Below are positions 17,545 through 26,278 of a stretch of DNA of 64,000 bases, in pieces; the first letter of the stretch is position 1; each line of letters starts with the position of its first letter. The notes under the pieces were generated by a model. That model was not told the origin of the DNA and did not search any database. It saw only the letters and a list, made by a program, of their open reading frames with translations. This stretch comes from Roseateles_B sp041906185 (GTDB taxonomy: Bacteria; Pseudomonadota; Gammaproteobacteria; Burkholderiales; Burkholderiaceae_C), in the NCBI GenBank assembly GCA_041906185.1, contig JAYRJQ010000011.1, positions 138,249-202,248 on the forward strand, read 5' to 3'. The position numbers and the translations under genes were made by a program.

Positions 17545-18474
17545 ATGAGCCACTTCGCCTTCCTGAGCCAGTCCACCTTCATGAAGCAGCCCGCGGCGGC
17601 GCCCGGTGCCCAGCCCTTCGGCATGGCCGGCATCGCCTGGGACGGCTGCGTGACCAACCGCCCCGGCGCCCGCTTCGGCCCCCGCGCCATCCGCGAGGCC
17701 AGCCACATGCTGTGCGACGGCATCCACCCCTTCTTCAACACCACGCCGGACGGTCAGCTGGCGGACTTCGGCGACCTGCCCCTGCCCAACACCAGCCTGG
17801 AGGGCCTACGCGCGGCAATGATGCCCCTCATCGAGCCGCTGATCGCGCAGCAGCACATGGTCTGGCTGGGCGGCGACCACAGCATCACCCTGCCCCTGCT
17901 GCGCGCCTACCGCGCCCACCACGGCCGCCCGCTCGCCTGCCTGCACTTCGACGCTCACTGCGACACCTGGGAAGACCATTTCGGCGAGCCCAGCGGCCAT
18001 GGCACCTGGGTCTACGAGGCCCTGCAGGAGGGCCTCGTGCTGCCCGCCGGCATGGTGCAGCTGGGCATCCGCTCGGCCGGCCAGCGCGAGGCGCGGGACT
18101 ACGTCCGGGACCAGGGCGGGCTGATCTACGACGCCCGCCGCCTGCGCGGCCTGGAGAGCCCCGCGCAGCTGGCCGGCATCCTGGGCGAGATCCGCGCCCG
18201 CATGGCAGCCCTGGGTCATCCGCCGATCTACCTGAGCCTCGACATCGACTGCCTGGACCCCGCCTTCGCGCCCGGCACCGGCACGCCCGAGCCCGGCGGC
18301 ATGAGCAGCAACCAGGTGCTCAGCGTGCTGGAGGAGCTGGCCGATCTGCCCTGGGTCGGCATGGACTGCGTCGAGGTGGCGCCGCCCTACGACCACGCGG
18401 AGCTCACGAGCTACGCCGCCGCGCAGTTCGTCTGGACCTACCTCTGCGGGCGGCTGGCGCAGGCGGCGCGCTGA
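17545..18474 (+). CDS. speB: Agmatinase/ureohydrolase-family enzyme
   Basis: A 309-residue metallo-ureohydrolase. The binuclear manganese ligands are in WLGGDHSITLP, LHFDAHCDT and YLSLDIDCLDPAFAPGTGTP. It would hydrolyse agmatine (to putrescine and urea) or a related guanidino compound such as guanidinobutyrate; sequence alone does not decide between these. RBS AGGAG precedes the ATG (CGCAGGAGTCCCATG). It is a single gene with no arginine decarboxylase gene in the window, and it interrupts the peptide-salvage cluster. Confidence 0.88.
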   Translation: MSHFAFLSQSTFMKQPAAAPGAQPFGMAGIAWDGCVTNRPGARFGPRAIREASHMLCDGIHPFFNTTPDGQLADFGDLPLPNTSLEGLRAAMMPLIEPLIAQQHMVWLGGDHSITLPLLRAYRAHHGRPLACLHFDAHCDTWEDHFGEPSGHGTWVYEALQEGLVLPAGMVQLGIRSAGQREARDYVRDQGGLIYDARRLRGLESPAQLAGILGEIRARMAALGHPPIYLSLDIDCLDPAFAPGTGTPEPGGMSSNQVLSVLEELADLPWVGMDCVEVAPPYDHAELTSYAAAQFVWTYLCGRLAQAAR

Positions 18475-18502
18475 GGGGCGGGCGCGCCGGCCGTGGGCGA
18501 CG

Positions 18503-19807
18503 TCAGCCGCCCTCGCGCCAACGGAAGCGCCAGATCGCGACGCCCACGAGTGCGGCGGCGCTGCCGAGCAGAACCGCCACGGGCGGCCCCACGTCGGCGA
18601 GCGGTTGGCCGCGCCACAGCATGGCGTCCAGCCCATCGACGGCCCAGCGCACGGGCACGAAGCGCGTGGCCTCCTGCATCCAGGCGGGGAAGACGAAGCT
18701 GGGCACCCAGGCGCCGCCCAGCATCACCATCAGCAGGGTCGCCATGATGGCCAGGCCCCGCGTGGCCTCCGGGCTGCCGCCCACCGCCGCCAGGAAGAGG
18801 CCGAAGCCGGCGGTGAAGCAGGCATAGCTGGCCAGCAACAGGACGCCACCGAGCAGGCTGCCCTCGACGCGGAAGCCGAACATCACCATGCCGGCCAGCA
18901 GCACGGTCGCGAAGATGATGAAGGCGATGAGGGCGGTGCTCGCGAAGTAGCTGCCCAGCACCGTGCCCTTGCTCAGCGGGGCGGCCCGCAGACGCAGCCA
19001 CAGGCCGCTGCGGCGCATCACCAGCAGGCCCACGCCCAGCTCCACGCCGAGCATCAGCACGAACTGCACGCCCATGCCCGCGAACGCGTGCGCATAGCCG
19101 TTGTAGCCGGACTGCGAGCCCGTCACGGCCTGCTCCTGCGCCTCGAAGGGCGCGCTCATCCCGGGGGCCTTCGCGGGCGCCCCGGAGGCCGAGGCGGCGG
19201 CGTCCTGCGGCAGGGGCGTCTGCAGGGCCTGCACCGAGCGCATCAGGGCCTCGAGCTGCCCGCGGCGCTCCGCCGGGAGGCCTGCCTCCCCCTGCAGCTG
19301 CGCCTGCAGCGCCTCGATGCGCCGGCTGCCCTGCAGGCCGCCGAAGCCCTGGGACAGGAGCTGCTGCATCACGTGCTGGGTCAGCAGGCCGCGCACCAGG
19401 CCCAGGGCCATGCGGTCGGCGGGGTCGTAGTAGAGCGGCAGCACCGGCTTCGTGCCCACGAAGAGGGCGTTGCCAGCCTGCTCGGCGAACTGCGGCGGCA
19501 GGACGACGGCCACGGGCAGCTTGCCCGCCCGCACCCGCTGCAGGGCCTCCTCGCGCGAGAGGCGCTGCAGCCGCAGCTGGGGGTCCGCCGCCAGGGCCTC
19601 GCCGAGGGCCAGGGCGACCGGGCTGCGGTCCTCGTCCACCCAGCCCACGTTCACGTGGACCGGCTCCTTGCTGCCGCCCGCGCCTCCGAACAGCGAGCCG
19701 AAGAAGGTGGCGATCAGGATGGGCGCCAGCACGTGCAGCACCAGCGCCTTGCGATTGTTCAGGTAGAGGCGCAATTGAACTTGCACCAGGGCCAACCAGG
19801 CGGTCAT
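18503..19807 (-). CDS. ABC-2 type exporter permease
   Basis: A 434-residue membrane protein: one N-terminal helix (KALVLHVLAPILIATFFGSLFG), a large extracytoplasmic region (about 45-230, Ala/Gln-rich), then five helices including LAGMVMFGFRVEG and ATRGLAIMATLLMVMLGGAWVPSF. This is the ABC-2 permease pattern of lipid, drug or polysaccharide exporters. Its ATPase gene lies 21 bases upstream on the same strand, so the pair forms a complete half-transporter set. The substrate is unknown. Confidence 0.9.
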   Translation of the reverse strand: MTAWLALVQVQLRLYLNNRKALVLHVLAPILIATFFGSLFGGAGGSKEPVHVNVGWVDEDRSPVALALGEALAADPQLRLQRLSREEALQRVRAGKLPVAVVLPPQFAEQAGNALFVGTKPVLPLYYDPADRMALGLVRGLLTQHVMQQLLSQGFGGLQGSRRIEALQAQLQGEAGLPAERRGQLEALMRSVQALQTPLPQDAAASASGAPAKAPGMSAPFEAQEQAVTGSQSGYNGYAHAFAGMGVQFVLMLGVELGVGLLVMRRSGLWLRLRAAPLSKGTVLGSYFASTALIAFIIFATVLLAGMVMFGFRVEGSLLGGVLLLASYACFTAGFGLFLAAVGGSPEATRGLAIMATLLMVMLGGAWVPSFVFPAWMQEATRFVPVRWAVDGLDAMLWRGQPLADVGPPVAVLLGSAAALVGVAIWRFRWREGG

Positions 19808-19828
19808 GACAGGTCTCCGTTGAAGGGC

Positions 19829-20803
19829 TCAGTCGCGCAGGCGACGGCCGGTGAGGTGCAGGAAGAGCTGCTCCAGGCTGGGGCGGCGCGTGCCGATGAG
19901 CTCCAGGCCGTAGCCGCGCTCGTGCAGGGCGATCACCAGCGCGGGCGCGACGGACATCTGCTGCAGGCCCACGCGCCAGGCGCAGCGGCGCTCGTCGGTG
20001 GCCTCGAACTGCAGCACGCCGGGCCGCCCGCCGAACTCCAGCAGGTCCTGCGGCGCCAGCGGCCGGTTCAGCTGCACCGACAGCTCGGCCTTCAGCGGCA
20101 GCTGCTCGTGCAGCGCGGCGAGACTGCCCTCGGCCATCACCCGCCCCTGGTCCACGATGGTGAGGTGGTCGCACAGCCGCTCCGCCTCTTCCATGTAGTG
20201 CGTGGTGTAGAGCAGGGCCTTGCCGGCGTCCCGCAGCTGCTCCAGCGCCTCGAAGATGGCGTTGCGGCTCTGCGGGTCGACGCCGGCGGTGGGCTCGTCC
20301 AGGAAGACGACGGCCGGGTCGTGCAGCAGCGCCACCGCGATGTGCAGCCGCCGCTTCATGCCGCCGCTGAAGGTGTCCACACGCGAGCGGGCCTGGGGCT
20401 GCAGGCCGGCCAGGTCGAGGGCGGACGCCACGGCGTGGTCCAGCGCACGGCCGCGCAGGCCGTACAGCGCACCGAAGCTGCGCAGGTTCTGCTCGGCGGT
20501 GAGCGTCTCGTGCAGGGCCAGCTCCTGCGGCACCAGGCCAAGGCGCGCCTTGACGGGCTGCGCGTCCCCGTCGAGCCGCTGCCCCAGCACCCGCACCTCG
20601 CCGGCATCGGGCGGCAGCAGGCCGGCCAGCATGGCCACGGTGGTGCTCTTGCCGGCGCCGTTCGGGCCCAGGAGCCCGCGGATCTGCCCGGCGGGCAGCG
20701 TCAGGTCGATGCCCTGCACCACCTCGTGCGCCCCGTAGCGCTTGCGCAGGCCCACGGCCTGCAAGACGACGCCCTGCGGCGCCGGCTCCTGCGATGTGTC
20801 CAT
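19829..20803 (-). CDS. ABC exporter ATP-binding protein
   Basis: 324 residues. Walker A GLLGPNGAGKST, Q-loop region VPQELALHETLT, signature FSGGMKRRLHIAVALLH, Walker B VVFLDEPTAGVDP and the H-loop in YTTHYMEEAERL are all intact. The DrrA/CcmA-like C-terminal domain (from about residue 225) ends the protein. It energises the ABC-2 permease encoded just downstream. It is an exporter-type ATPase and so does not supply the missing ATPase of the Dpp-type importer. Confidence 0.93.
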   Translation of the reverse strand: MDTSQEPAPQGVVLQAVGLRKRYGAHEVVQGIDLTLPAGQIRGLLGPNGAGKSTTVAMLAGLLPPDAGEVRVLGQRLDGDAQPVKARLGLVPQELALHETLTAEQNLRSFGALYGLRGRALDHAVASALDLAGLQPQARSRVDTFSGGMKRRLHIAVALLHDPAVVFLDEPTAGVDPQSRNAIFEALEQLRDAGKALLYTTHYMEEAERLCDHLTIVDQGRVMAEGSLAALHEQLPLKAELSVQLNRPLAPQDLLEFGGRPGVLQFEATDERRCAWRVGLQQMSVAPALVIALHERGYGLELIGTRRPSLEQLFLHLTGRRLRD

Positions 20804-21006
20804 CCCTCGCTCCTGCGGCCTTCCGACGACCGCTGTGCCGGCAGTCTAGGAAATCCCGCGCCGACGGCCCCCCGGGACTTGCCGGATCGACAGCCGCGCC
20901 GCCGAGTCGACAGCCGGGCGGCCCGAGCGGGGCCACGGCGTTCTTCACCGGGCACTTGCGCGCACAATGCAGCCGTTGCCACCGCCGCCCTGAACCCGCA
21001 CTGCCG

Positions 21007-22638
21007 ATGCCCTGCCCCGGACTGCCCGCCTTCCCCGCTCCCCGCCTGCGCGCCGGGGTCCTGGGCCTCCTGGCCGCGCTCGGGTCCCTGCAGGCTGCCG
21101 CGCCGGCACACGCCGAAGCGCCCGGCAAGCCCATCGTCTACTGCAGCGAGGCCAGCCCCGAGGGCTTCGATCCCGGCCTCTGGGACAGCACCAGCACCAA
21201 CAACGCCGTGCGCCAGCTCTTCCAGGGCCTGCTCGGCTTCGAGCGCGGCGGCACGGCGCTGGTGCCGCGCCTCGCGGAGCGCTGGACCGTGTCGCCGGAT
21301 GCGCGCGTCTTCACCTTCGAGCTGCGCCGCGGGGTGAAGTTCCACCGCCGTGCTTGGTTCGCGCCGAGCCGCGAGTTCAACGCCGACGACGTGCTGTTCA
21401 CCTTCGGTCGCTTCCTCGACCCCGCGCATCCCTTCAACCAGGCGCTGCCCGGCAACTTCATCTACCCGAACAACCTGGGCCTGGCCAAGCTCGTGCAGAA
21501 GCTGGAGAAGCTCGACGAGCACACAGTGCGCTTCACCCTGCGCGAGCCGAATGTGGTCTTTCTCAGCTGGTTCGCGATGCCCTTTGCCGGCATCCATTCG
21601 GCGGAGTACGCGCAGCAGCTGCTGCAGCGCGGCGAGCCGCACCGGCTCAACAGCGCGCCGATCGGCACCGGCCCCTTCGCCTTCCGCCGCTACGACAAGG
21701 ACGACGTCCTGCGCCTGGAGGCCCATCCCGACTACTGGGCCGGCCCGGTGCGCACGCCCAAGCTGATCTTCGCCATCGCCCGCGAGCCCAATGTGCGCGT
21801 GCAGAAGCTGCTGGCGGGCGAATGCCAGGTGAGCTCGCCGGCGCGGGACATCGATGTGCCGGTGCTGGCGAAGCGAGCGGACATCCGGCTGCTGCAGGTC
21901 CAGGCCCTCAACATCAGCTACCTGAGCTTCAACCTGGCCCGCGCGCCGACGAATGTGCGGGCCGTGCGCGAGGCCCTGGACATCGCCATCGACCGCCCCG
22001 CGCTGTTCAAGGTGCTGTTCCCTCGGGGCGACGCCACGCCCGCGGTGAGCGCCTTCCCGCCCGCGATTCCCGGCTACGACCGCAGCCTGCGCAACGAGTA
22101 CGACCCCGAGCGCGCGCGTCGCCTGCTGGCCGAGGCGGGCTATCCGGACGGCTTCGCGCTGGACCTCTGGGCCCTGCCCATCGCCCGGCCGACCAATCCC
22201 AATGGCCTGCTGCTCGCGCAGATGATCCAGCAGGACTGGGCGCGCATCGGCGTGCGGGCCCGCATCAAGACCTACGAGTGGGGCGAGTACCTCAAGCGCG
22301 CCAACAAGGGCGAGCACGATGTCTACATGAGCGGCTGGAGCGGCGAGAGCGGCGACGCCGACGAGTTCCTCACGCCCAACCTCAGCTGCGCGGCCAACCG
22401 CAGCGGCGTGAAGTTCTGCAACGCCGAGTTCGAGCGCCTGATCGACACCGCCCGCGCGACGCCCGACGCCGCCCGCCGCGCGGCCCTGTACGTCGAGGCC
22501 CAGCGCATCTTCCACCGTGAGCGCCCCTGGATCCCCTTCGCGCACTCCACGCTCTACCTGCCCGTGCGGGCCGACGTGAAGGGCTTCGTGATCAACCCCA
22601 ACGGCGGCGTCGAGTTCGAGAAGGTCTGGCGCGAATGA
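21007..22638 (+). CDS. Periplasmic peptide-binding protein (DppA/OppA type)
   Basis: A 543-residue SBP_bac_5 protein with a signal peptide (MPCPGLPAFPAP... to about AHA-37). Family marks: IVYCSEASPEGFDPGL at the start of the mature part, AERWTVSPDARVFTFELRRGVKFH, DDVLFTFGRFLDP and the C-terminal RERPWIPFAHSTLY block. The 'YCSEASPEGFDP' form is typical of dipeptide-binding DppA. Its stop overlaps the ATG of the vanX-like gene (ATGA, 22635-22638). Together with the permeases at 14.7-16.6 kb it would import dipeptides or murein peptides. Confidence 0.92.
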   Translation: MPCPGLPAFPAPRLRAGVLGLLAALGSLQAAAPAHAEAPGKPIVYCSEASPEGFDPGLWDSTSTNNAVRQLFQGLLGFERGGTALVPRLAERWTVSPDARVFTFELRRGVKFHRRAWFAPSREFNADDVLFTFGRFLDPAHPFNQALPGNFIYPNNLGLAKLVQKLEKLDEHTVRFTLREPNVVFLSWFAMPFAGIHSAEYAQQLLQRGEPHRLNSAPIGTGPFAFRRYDKDDVLRLEAHPDYWAGPVRTPKLIFAIAREPNVRVQKLLAGECQVSSPARDIDVPVLAKRADIRLLQVQALNISYLSFNLARAPTNVRAVREALDIAIDRPALFKVLFPRGDATPAVSAFPPAIPGYDRSLRNEYDPERARRLLAEAGYPDGFALDLWALPIARPTNPNGLLLAQMIQQDWARIGVRARIKTYEWGEYLKRANKGEHDVYMSGWSGESGDADEFLTPNLSCAANRSGVKFCNAEFERLIDTARATPDAARRAALYVEAQRIFHRERPWIPFAHSTLYLPVRADVKGFVINPNGGVEFEKVWRE

Positions 22639-23255
22639 AGCACCCCCTGCCCATGATCGCCTGCGAGGACATCGCCGCGCACCCCGACTTCCAGTCCCTG
22701 CGCGGCCTCCCCGAGATCGACCTCGACCTGCGCTACGCCACGCCGGACAACTTCGTCAGCCGCGACGTCTACGGCCCGCTCGACTGCGCCTACCTTCGAC
22801 GTGACGCGGCCGCCGGCCTGCAGCGCGCGGCGGCATGGCTGCAGCGGCACCAGCCGGGCTGGCGGATCCGCGTCTTCGATGCCCTGCGGCCGCAGCGCGT
22901 GCAGGAGGCGCTCTACGCCGAGCTCGTGGGCACGCCGCTGGTGCTGTACCTGGCGCATCCCGAGGCCGGCTCGCTGCACTCCTTCGGCGTGGCCGTCGAT
23001 GCGGGGCTGCTGGACGCCGACGGGCGCGAGCTGGACATGGGCTCGGGCTTCGACGAGATGTGCCTGCGCTCCCACCCCGACCACGAGGCCGAGCATCTGG
23101 CGCAGGGCCTGCTCACCGCGCCGCAGCTGAGCCACCGCGGCTGGCTGCGCGCAGCGATGCGTGCCGGCGGCTTCCACACCATCGCGACCGAGTGGTGGCA
23201 TTTCGAGTTCGGCGATCGCGAGCAGGCCCGCGCGACGCTGCCCCGCGTCCTGTGA
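22635..23255 (+). CDS. ddpX: D-alanyl-D-alanine dipeptidase (VanX/DdpX family)
   Basis: A 206-residue M15D metallopeptidase. Zinc and catalytic motifs: SLHSFGVAVDAG (S-x-H-x-x-G-x-A-x-D) and TEWWHFEFG (E-x-x-H). It has no signal peptide, so it should act in the cytoplasm on imported D-Ala-D-Ala, as DdpX does in E. coli, rather than conferring glycopeptide resistance. It is translationally coupled to the DppA-like binding-protein gene and is followed 21 bases later by the L,D-carboxypeptidase gene. Confidence 0.93.
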   Translation: MKHPLPMIACEDIAAHPDFQSLRGLPEIDLDLRYATPDNFVSRDVYGPLDCAYLRRDAAAGLQRAAAWLQRHQPGWRIRVFDALRPQRVQEALYAELVGTPLVLYLAHPEAGSLHSFGVAVDAGLLDADGRELDMGSGFDEMCLRSHPDHEAEHLAQGLLTAPQLSHRGWLRAAMRAGGFHTIATEWWHFEFGDREQARATLPRVL

Positions 23256-23276
23256 CGCCCTGAAGGAGCCCTCCGC

Positions 23277-24332
23277 ATGGACCGACGCCATTTCCTGCAG
23301 ACCGCGCCGCTGGGCGCCCTCGCCGCAACAGCGGCATCCCGGGCGACGGGTGCCAGCGCCGCCACCGCCGGGCGGGCGCCCCTGCTGCGCCCGCGGCGCC
23401 TGCAGCCGGGCGACACGATCGGCCTCATCAGCCCGGCCAATGCCAGCTTCGAGCGCGAGCCCGTGGCGCTCGCCACCGAGGCGCTGCAGGCCCTCGGGCT
23501 GAAGGTGCAGCTCGGGCCGCATGCCCTCTCGCGGCGCGGGCAGTTCGGCGGCACGGACGCCGAGCGGGCCGAGGACATCCACCGCTTCTTCGCCGACGAC
23601 GGCATCGCCGGCCTGCTCGCGCTCACCGGCGGCTCGGGCTGCGCGCGCATCGTCGATCGCCTGGACTACGGGCTGATCCGCCAGCACCCCAAGTTCTTCG
23701 GCGGCTTCTCCGACGTCACCTGCCTGATCAACGCCATCCACCGGCAGACGGGGCTCGTCACCTTCCACGCGCCCTTCGCGGGCTCCACCTGGACGGACTT
23801 CACCACGCGCCACTTCCGCTCGCTCGTGATGGCGGGCGAGGCCCCGCTGCTGCAGAACCCGCGCGGCGAGCAGGGCAGCGACCTCGTCCAGGCCCACGAC
23901 CGCGCCTGGACGCTGCGCGGCGGCCGCGCGCGAGGGCGGCTGGTGGGCGGCAACCTGGCCGTGCTCAGCGCCATGGCCGGCTCCGACTACTGGCCGGACT
24001 TCCAGGGCGCGATCCTCTTCCTGGAGGACATCAACGAGTACATCTACCGCGTCGACCGCATGCTCGCCACGCTGCGCCTGGCCGGCGCCTTCCGGCAGCT
24101 GGCGGGCGTGGTGCTGGGCCAGTTCACCCAGTGCACGCCAGGCGACGGCAACTACGGCACGCTGACGCTGGACGAGGTCTTCGAGGACTACTTCGGCGGG
24201 CTGGGCGTGCCGGTCTACCGCGGCGCGATGATCGGCCACATCCCGCGCAAGTTCACGCTGCCACTCGGGGCCGAGGCCGAGATCGACGCCGACGCCTGCA
24301 CGCTGCGCCTGCTGGAGCCCGCGGTCCGCTGA
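23277..24332 (+). CDS. ldcA: L,D-carboxypeptidase (S66 family), Tat-exported
   Basis: 351 residues. N-terminal DRRHFLQTAPLGALAA is a Tat-type signal, which is unusual because E. coli LdcA is cytoplasmic. Family landmarks: PGDTIGLISPAN, LGRRGQFGGTDAERA-like LSRRGQFGGTDAERA, GLLALTGGSGCAR (usually GGYG), KFFGGFSDVTCL, GRLVGGNLAVLSAM, FLEDINEYIYRVDRML and GHIPRKFTLPLG. It would trim the terminal D-Ala from murein tetrapeptides. The altered GGSG motif lies at the nucleophile-elbow region, so activity should be confirmed. It ends the salvage cluster. Confidence 0.85.
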   Translation: MDRRHFLQTAPLGALAATAASRATGASAATAGRAPLLRPRRLQPGDTIGLISPANASFEREPVALATEALQALGLKVQLGPHALSRRGQFGGTDAERAEDIHRFFADDGIAGLLALTGGSGCARIVDRLDYGLIRQHPKFFGGFSDVTCLINAIHRQTGLVTFHAPFAGSTWTDFTTRHFRSLVMAGEAPLLQNPRGEQGSDLVQAHDRAWTLRGGRARGRLVGGNLAVLSAMAGSDYWPDFQGAILFLEDINEYIYRVDRMLATLRLAGAFRQLAGVVLGQFTQCTPGDGNYGTLTLDEVFEDYFGGLGVPVYRGAMIGHIPRKFTLPLGAEAEIDADACTLRLLEPAVR

Positions 24333-24344
24333 GGCACCGCCCCT

Positions 24345-25193
24345 TCAGCGGCAGGGCGCGGCCGGCAGGCCGTAGGGCAGCAGCAGGTCCGCCGTGGCGC
24401 CGGTGCGGCACAGCTGGGCCAGCGCGCGGTCGAAGGCCTGGTGCTCCGCCGGCTTCAGGCGCTGCCGGCTCAGGCCGAAGTGGTAGCTCAGCTGGCGGAC
24501 GACGCCGGCCGACTGCAGCGGCGCCAGGGCCTCGTTCTGCAGCAGCGTGAGCGCCGTGCTCTCGTTGACGAGCGCCAGCCCGTCCGGGCCGTAGGCGCCC
24601 TGGCCCAGGCGGCGCAGCACGGTGAGGTTGTCGGGCTCGATCCGGATGTCCACGTCCAGCCCCTGGGTGAGCTCCTGCAGCAGCTGAGCGGTGCCGGACG
24701 GCCCGTAGGCCGCCACGGTGTGGCCCAGGAGGCTGCGCGGCCCCTTGTAGACGAAGGCCTGCCCGCTGCGCGCGAAGAGGGCATAACGCGCCATCAGCAC
24801 GGGGCGCGTGACGTGGAAGAAGCGGCGACGCTCGGCGATGTCGGCCACGGTGAACAGGCCGTCCGCCTCGCCCTGCTCCGCCCGCGCCAGCGCTTGGCGC
24901 CAGGGCAGGAAGCGCACCTCGCAGCGCCATTTCAGCTCCGCGCACACCGCCTGCAGCACGGCCACCATGGGGCCGGCGGGCTCGCCTTGCTCACGGTAGG
25001 TGTAGGGCGGCCGGTCCTGCGTGTAGAACATGCGGATGGGCGTGGCGGCGCTCGCCCCGGCAGCGCCGACGACGAGCAGCGCCCCGAACAGCATGCCAAC
25101 GCCAATGCCTACGCCCGGCACGCGGCCCGCGGTCCGGCCACCGCGAACTTCGCGATCCCCGCGCGTTGCCTGCCTCCCGCTGATCACCCCCAT
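24345..25193 (-). CDS. Orphan periplasmic amino-acid-type binding protein
   Basis: A 282-residue SBP_bac_3-like protein. Signal peptide ends near ASA-49 after a long basic N-terminus; an inner ATG at 25094 is an alternative start. The mature part reads IRMFYTQDRPPYTYREQGEPAGPMVAVLQAV, WRCEVRFLPWRQALARAEQGEADGLFTV and a C-terminal LPYG...C. It has no transporter genes next to it. The neighbour at 25359-26168 is a divergent paralogue with the same plan, so the two probably arose by duplication. Ligand unknown. Confidence 0.78.
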   Translation of the reverse strand: MGVISGRQATRGDREVRGGRTAGRVPGVGIGVGMLFGALLVVGAAGASAATPIRMFYTQDRPPYTYREQGEPAGPMVAVLQAVCAELKWRCEVRFLPWRQALARAEQGEADGLFTVADIAERRRFFHVTRPVLMARYALFARSGQAFVYKGPRSLLGHTVAAYGPSGTAQLLQELTQGLDVDIRIEPDNLTVLRRLGQGAYGPDGLALVNESTALTLLQNEALAPLQSAGVVRQLSYHFGLSRQRLKPAEHQAFDRALAQLCRTGATADLLLPYGLPAAPCR

Positions 25194-25358
25194 CCGGTCA
25201 CCCTGCCTCGCCTGCCAAGGGCGCCGAGCATAGCGGCCCGACGGCGACAGGCGGCTGACATCGCAGCGAAGTACTCGGGAGTGCAGCGGATGCGAGACAG
25301 CGCCCGCGCCCCGCTGGCGCCGTCATGGCCCTGATGGCCGTCGCTGCCGCCGTGACCG

Positions 25359-26168
25359 TCAGCGCGGCAGCAGCGCGCAGGCCGACGCCGGCACCATGTA
25401 GGGGCGCAGCAGGGCCGCGGTGCGTCCCTGCCGGCAGTGGCGCTGCAGGGCGTCGTCGAGCTGCTCGAAGTCGGCCTGCGTCCAGCGCGCGCGCACCAGG
25501 CCGTAGCCGTAGGTGAACTCGCGGACGGAGCCCGCCATCTGCAGCCCCTGCAGGTGCTCCTGCTTGAGCAGCCACAGCGCCACGCTCTCGTTGATGAAGG
25601 CCAGGCCCTGCTCGCCGTAACGGCCATGGCCCAGCTTGCGCAGCACGGTGCTGTTGTCGGGCTCGGTGTGGACGACGAGGCCCGGCAGCTCGCGGGTCAG
25701 CTCCGCCAGGGCCGAGGAGGTGCCCGAGGGCCCGTAGACGCCGATCTCGCGCCCCTTCAGGCTGGCCGGCCCCTGGTAGACATAGCTCTGGCCGCTGCGC
25801 GAGAACAGCGCGTAGCGGGCATCGATGACGGGGCTGGTGAAGAGGAACACCGGCTCGCGCTCGGCCGTCTGCAGCAGCGGGAAGATGCCGTCGACGCGCC
25901 CGGCCTCGGCCTCGGCATAGGCCCGCCGCCAGGGCAGCAGCTGGATCTCGCAGCGCCAGCGGAGCTGCTCGCAGACCGAGCGCAGCACGTCCACCAGCGG
26001 GCCCGTCGCCCGGCCCTGGCGTTCGACGACGTAGGGCGGCAGCGCCTCGGTGACGAAGCGGCGCAGCGTCGGGCTGGATGGCAGCGGCCCGGCGCTCGAC
26101 ACCGCGGGGGCCAGCCCCAGCAGGGCGGGCACGATCCAGGCGGCGGCAAGGCGGGTGGGGAATCGCAT
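25359..26168 (-). CDS. Orphan periplasmic amino-acid-type binding protein (paralogue)
   Basis: 269 residues with a signal peptide ending near SSA-26. It shares block after block with the preceding protein: PPYVVERQGRATGPLVDVLRSVCEQLRWRCEIQLLPWRRAYAEAEAG, GVYGPSGTSSALAEL and IEPDN/HTEPDNSTVLRKLG. The frame upstream (to 27362) is open by GC bias only; MRFPTRLAAA is the natural start. No ABC permease or ATPase accompanies it, so it may serve signalling or use a distant transporter. Confidence 0.8.
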   Translation of the reverse strand: MRFPTRLAAAWIVPALLGLAPAVSSAGPLPSSPTLRRFVTEALPPYVVERQGRATGPLVDVLRSVCEQLRWRCEIQLLPWRRAYAEAEAGRVDGIFPLLQTAEREPVFLFTSPVIDARYALFSRSGQSYVYQGPASLKGREIGVYGPSGTSSALAELTRELPGLVVHTEPDNSTVLRKLGHGRYGEQGLAFINESVALWLLKQEHLQGLQMAGSVREFTYGYGLVRARWTQADFEQLDDALQRHCRQGRTAALLRPYMVPASACALLPR

Positions 26169-26278
26169 GCGGCAAGCATATCGGAGCCCTCGGGTGCCGG
26201 TGCCCTCCGGCCCTGCCCGAGGTCTGCCCCAGGTCAACACGCCGCCACGGAGGTCCCCGTCGCGGGCGGCGGTGTCAT

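Noticed and set aside
19829..20803. ATPase of the Dpp-type importer
   Set aside because: It is on the other strand, next to an ABC-2 permease, and has a DrrA-type C-terminus, so it serves the exporter.
22635..23255. Vancomycin-resistance VanX
   Set aside because: No vanH, vanA or vanRS genes are present and the context is a peptide-salvage cluster, as for the E. coli DdpX dipeptidase.
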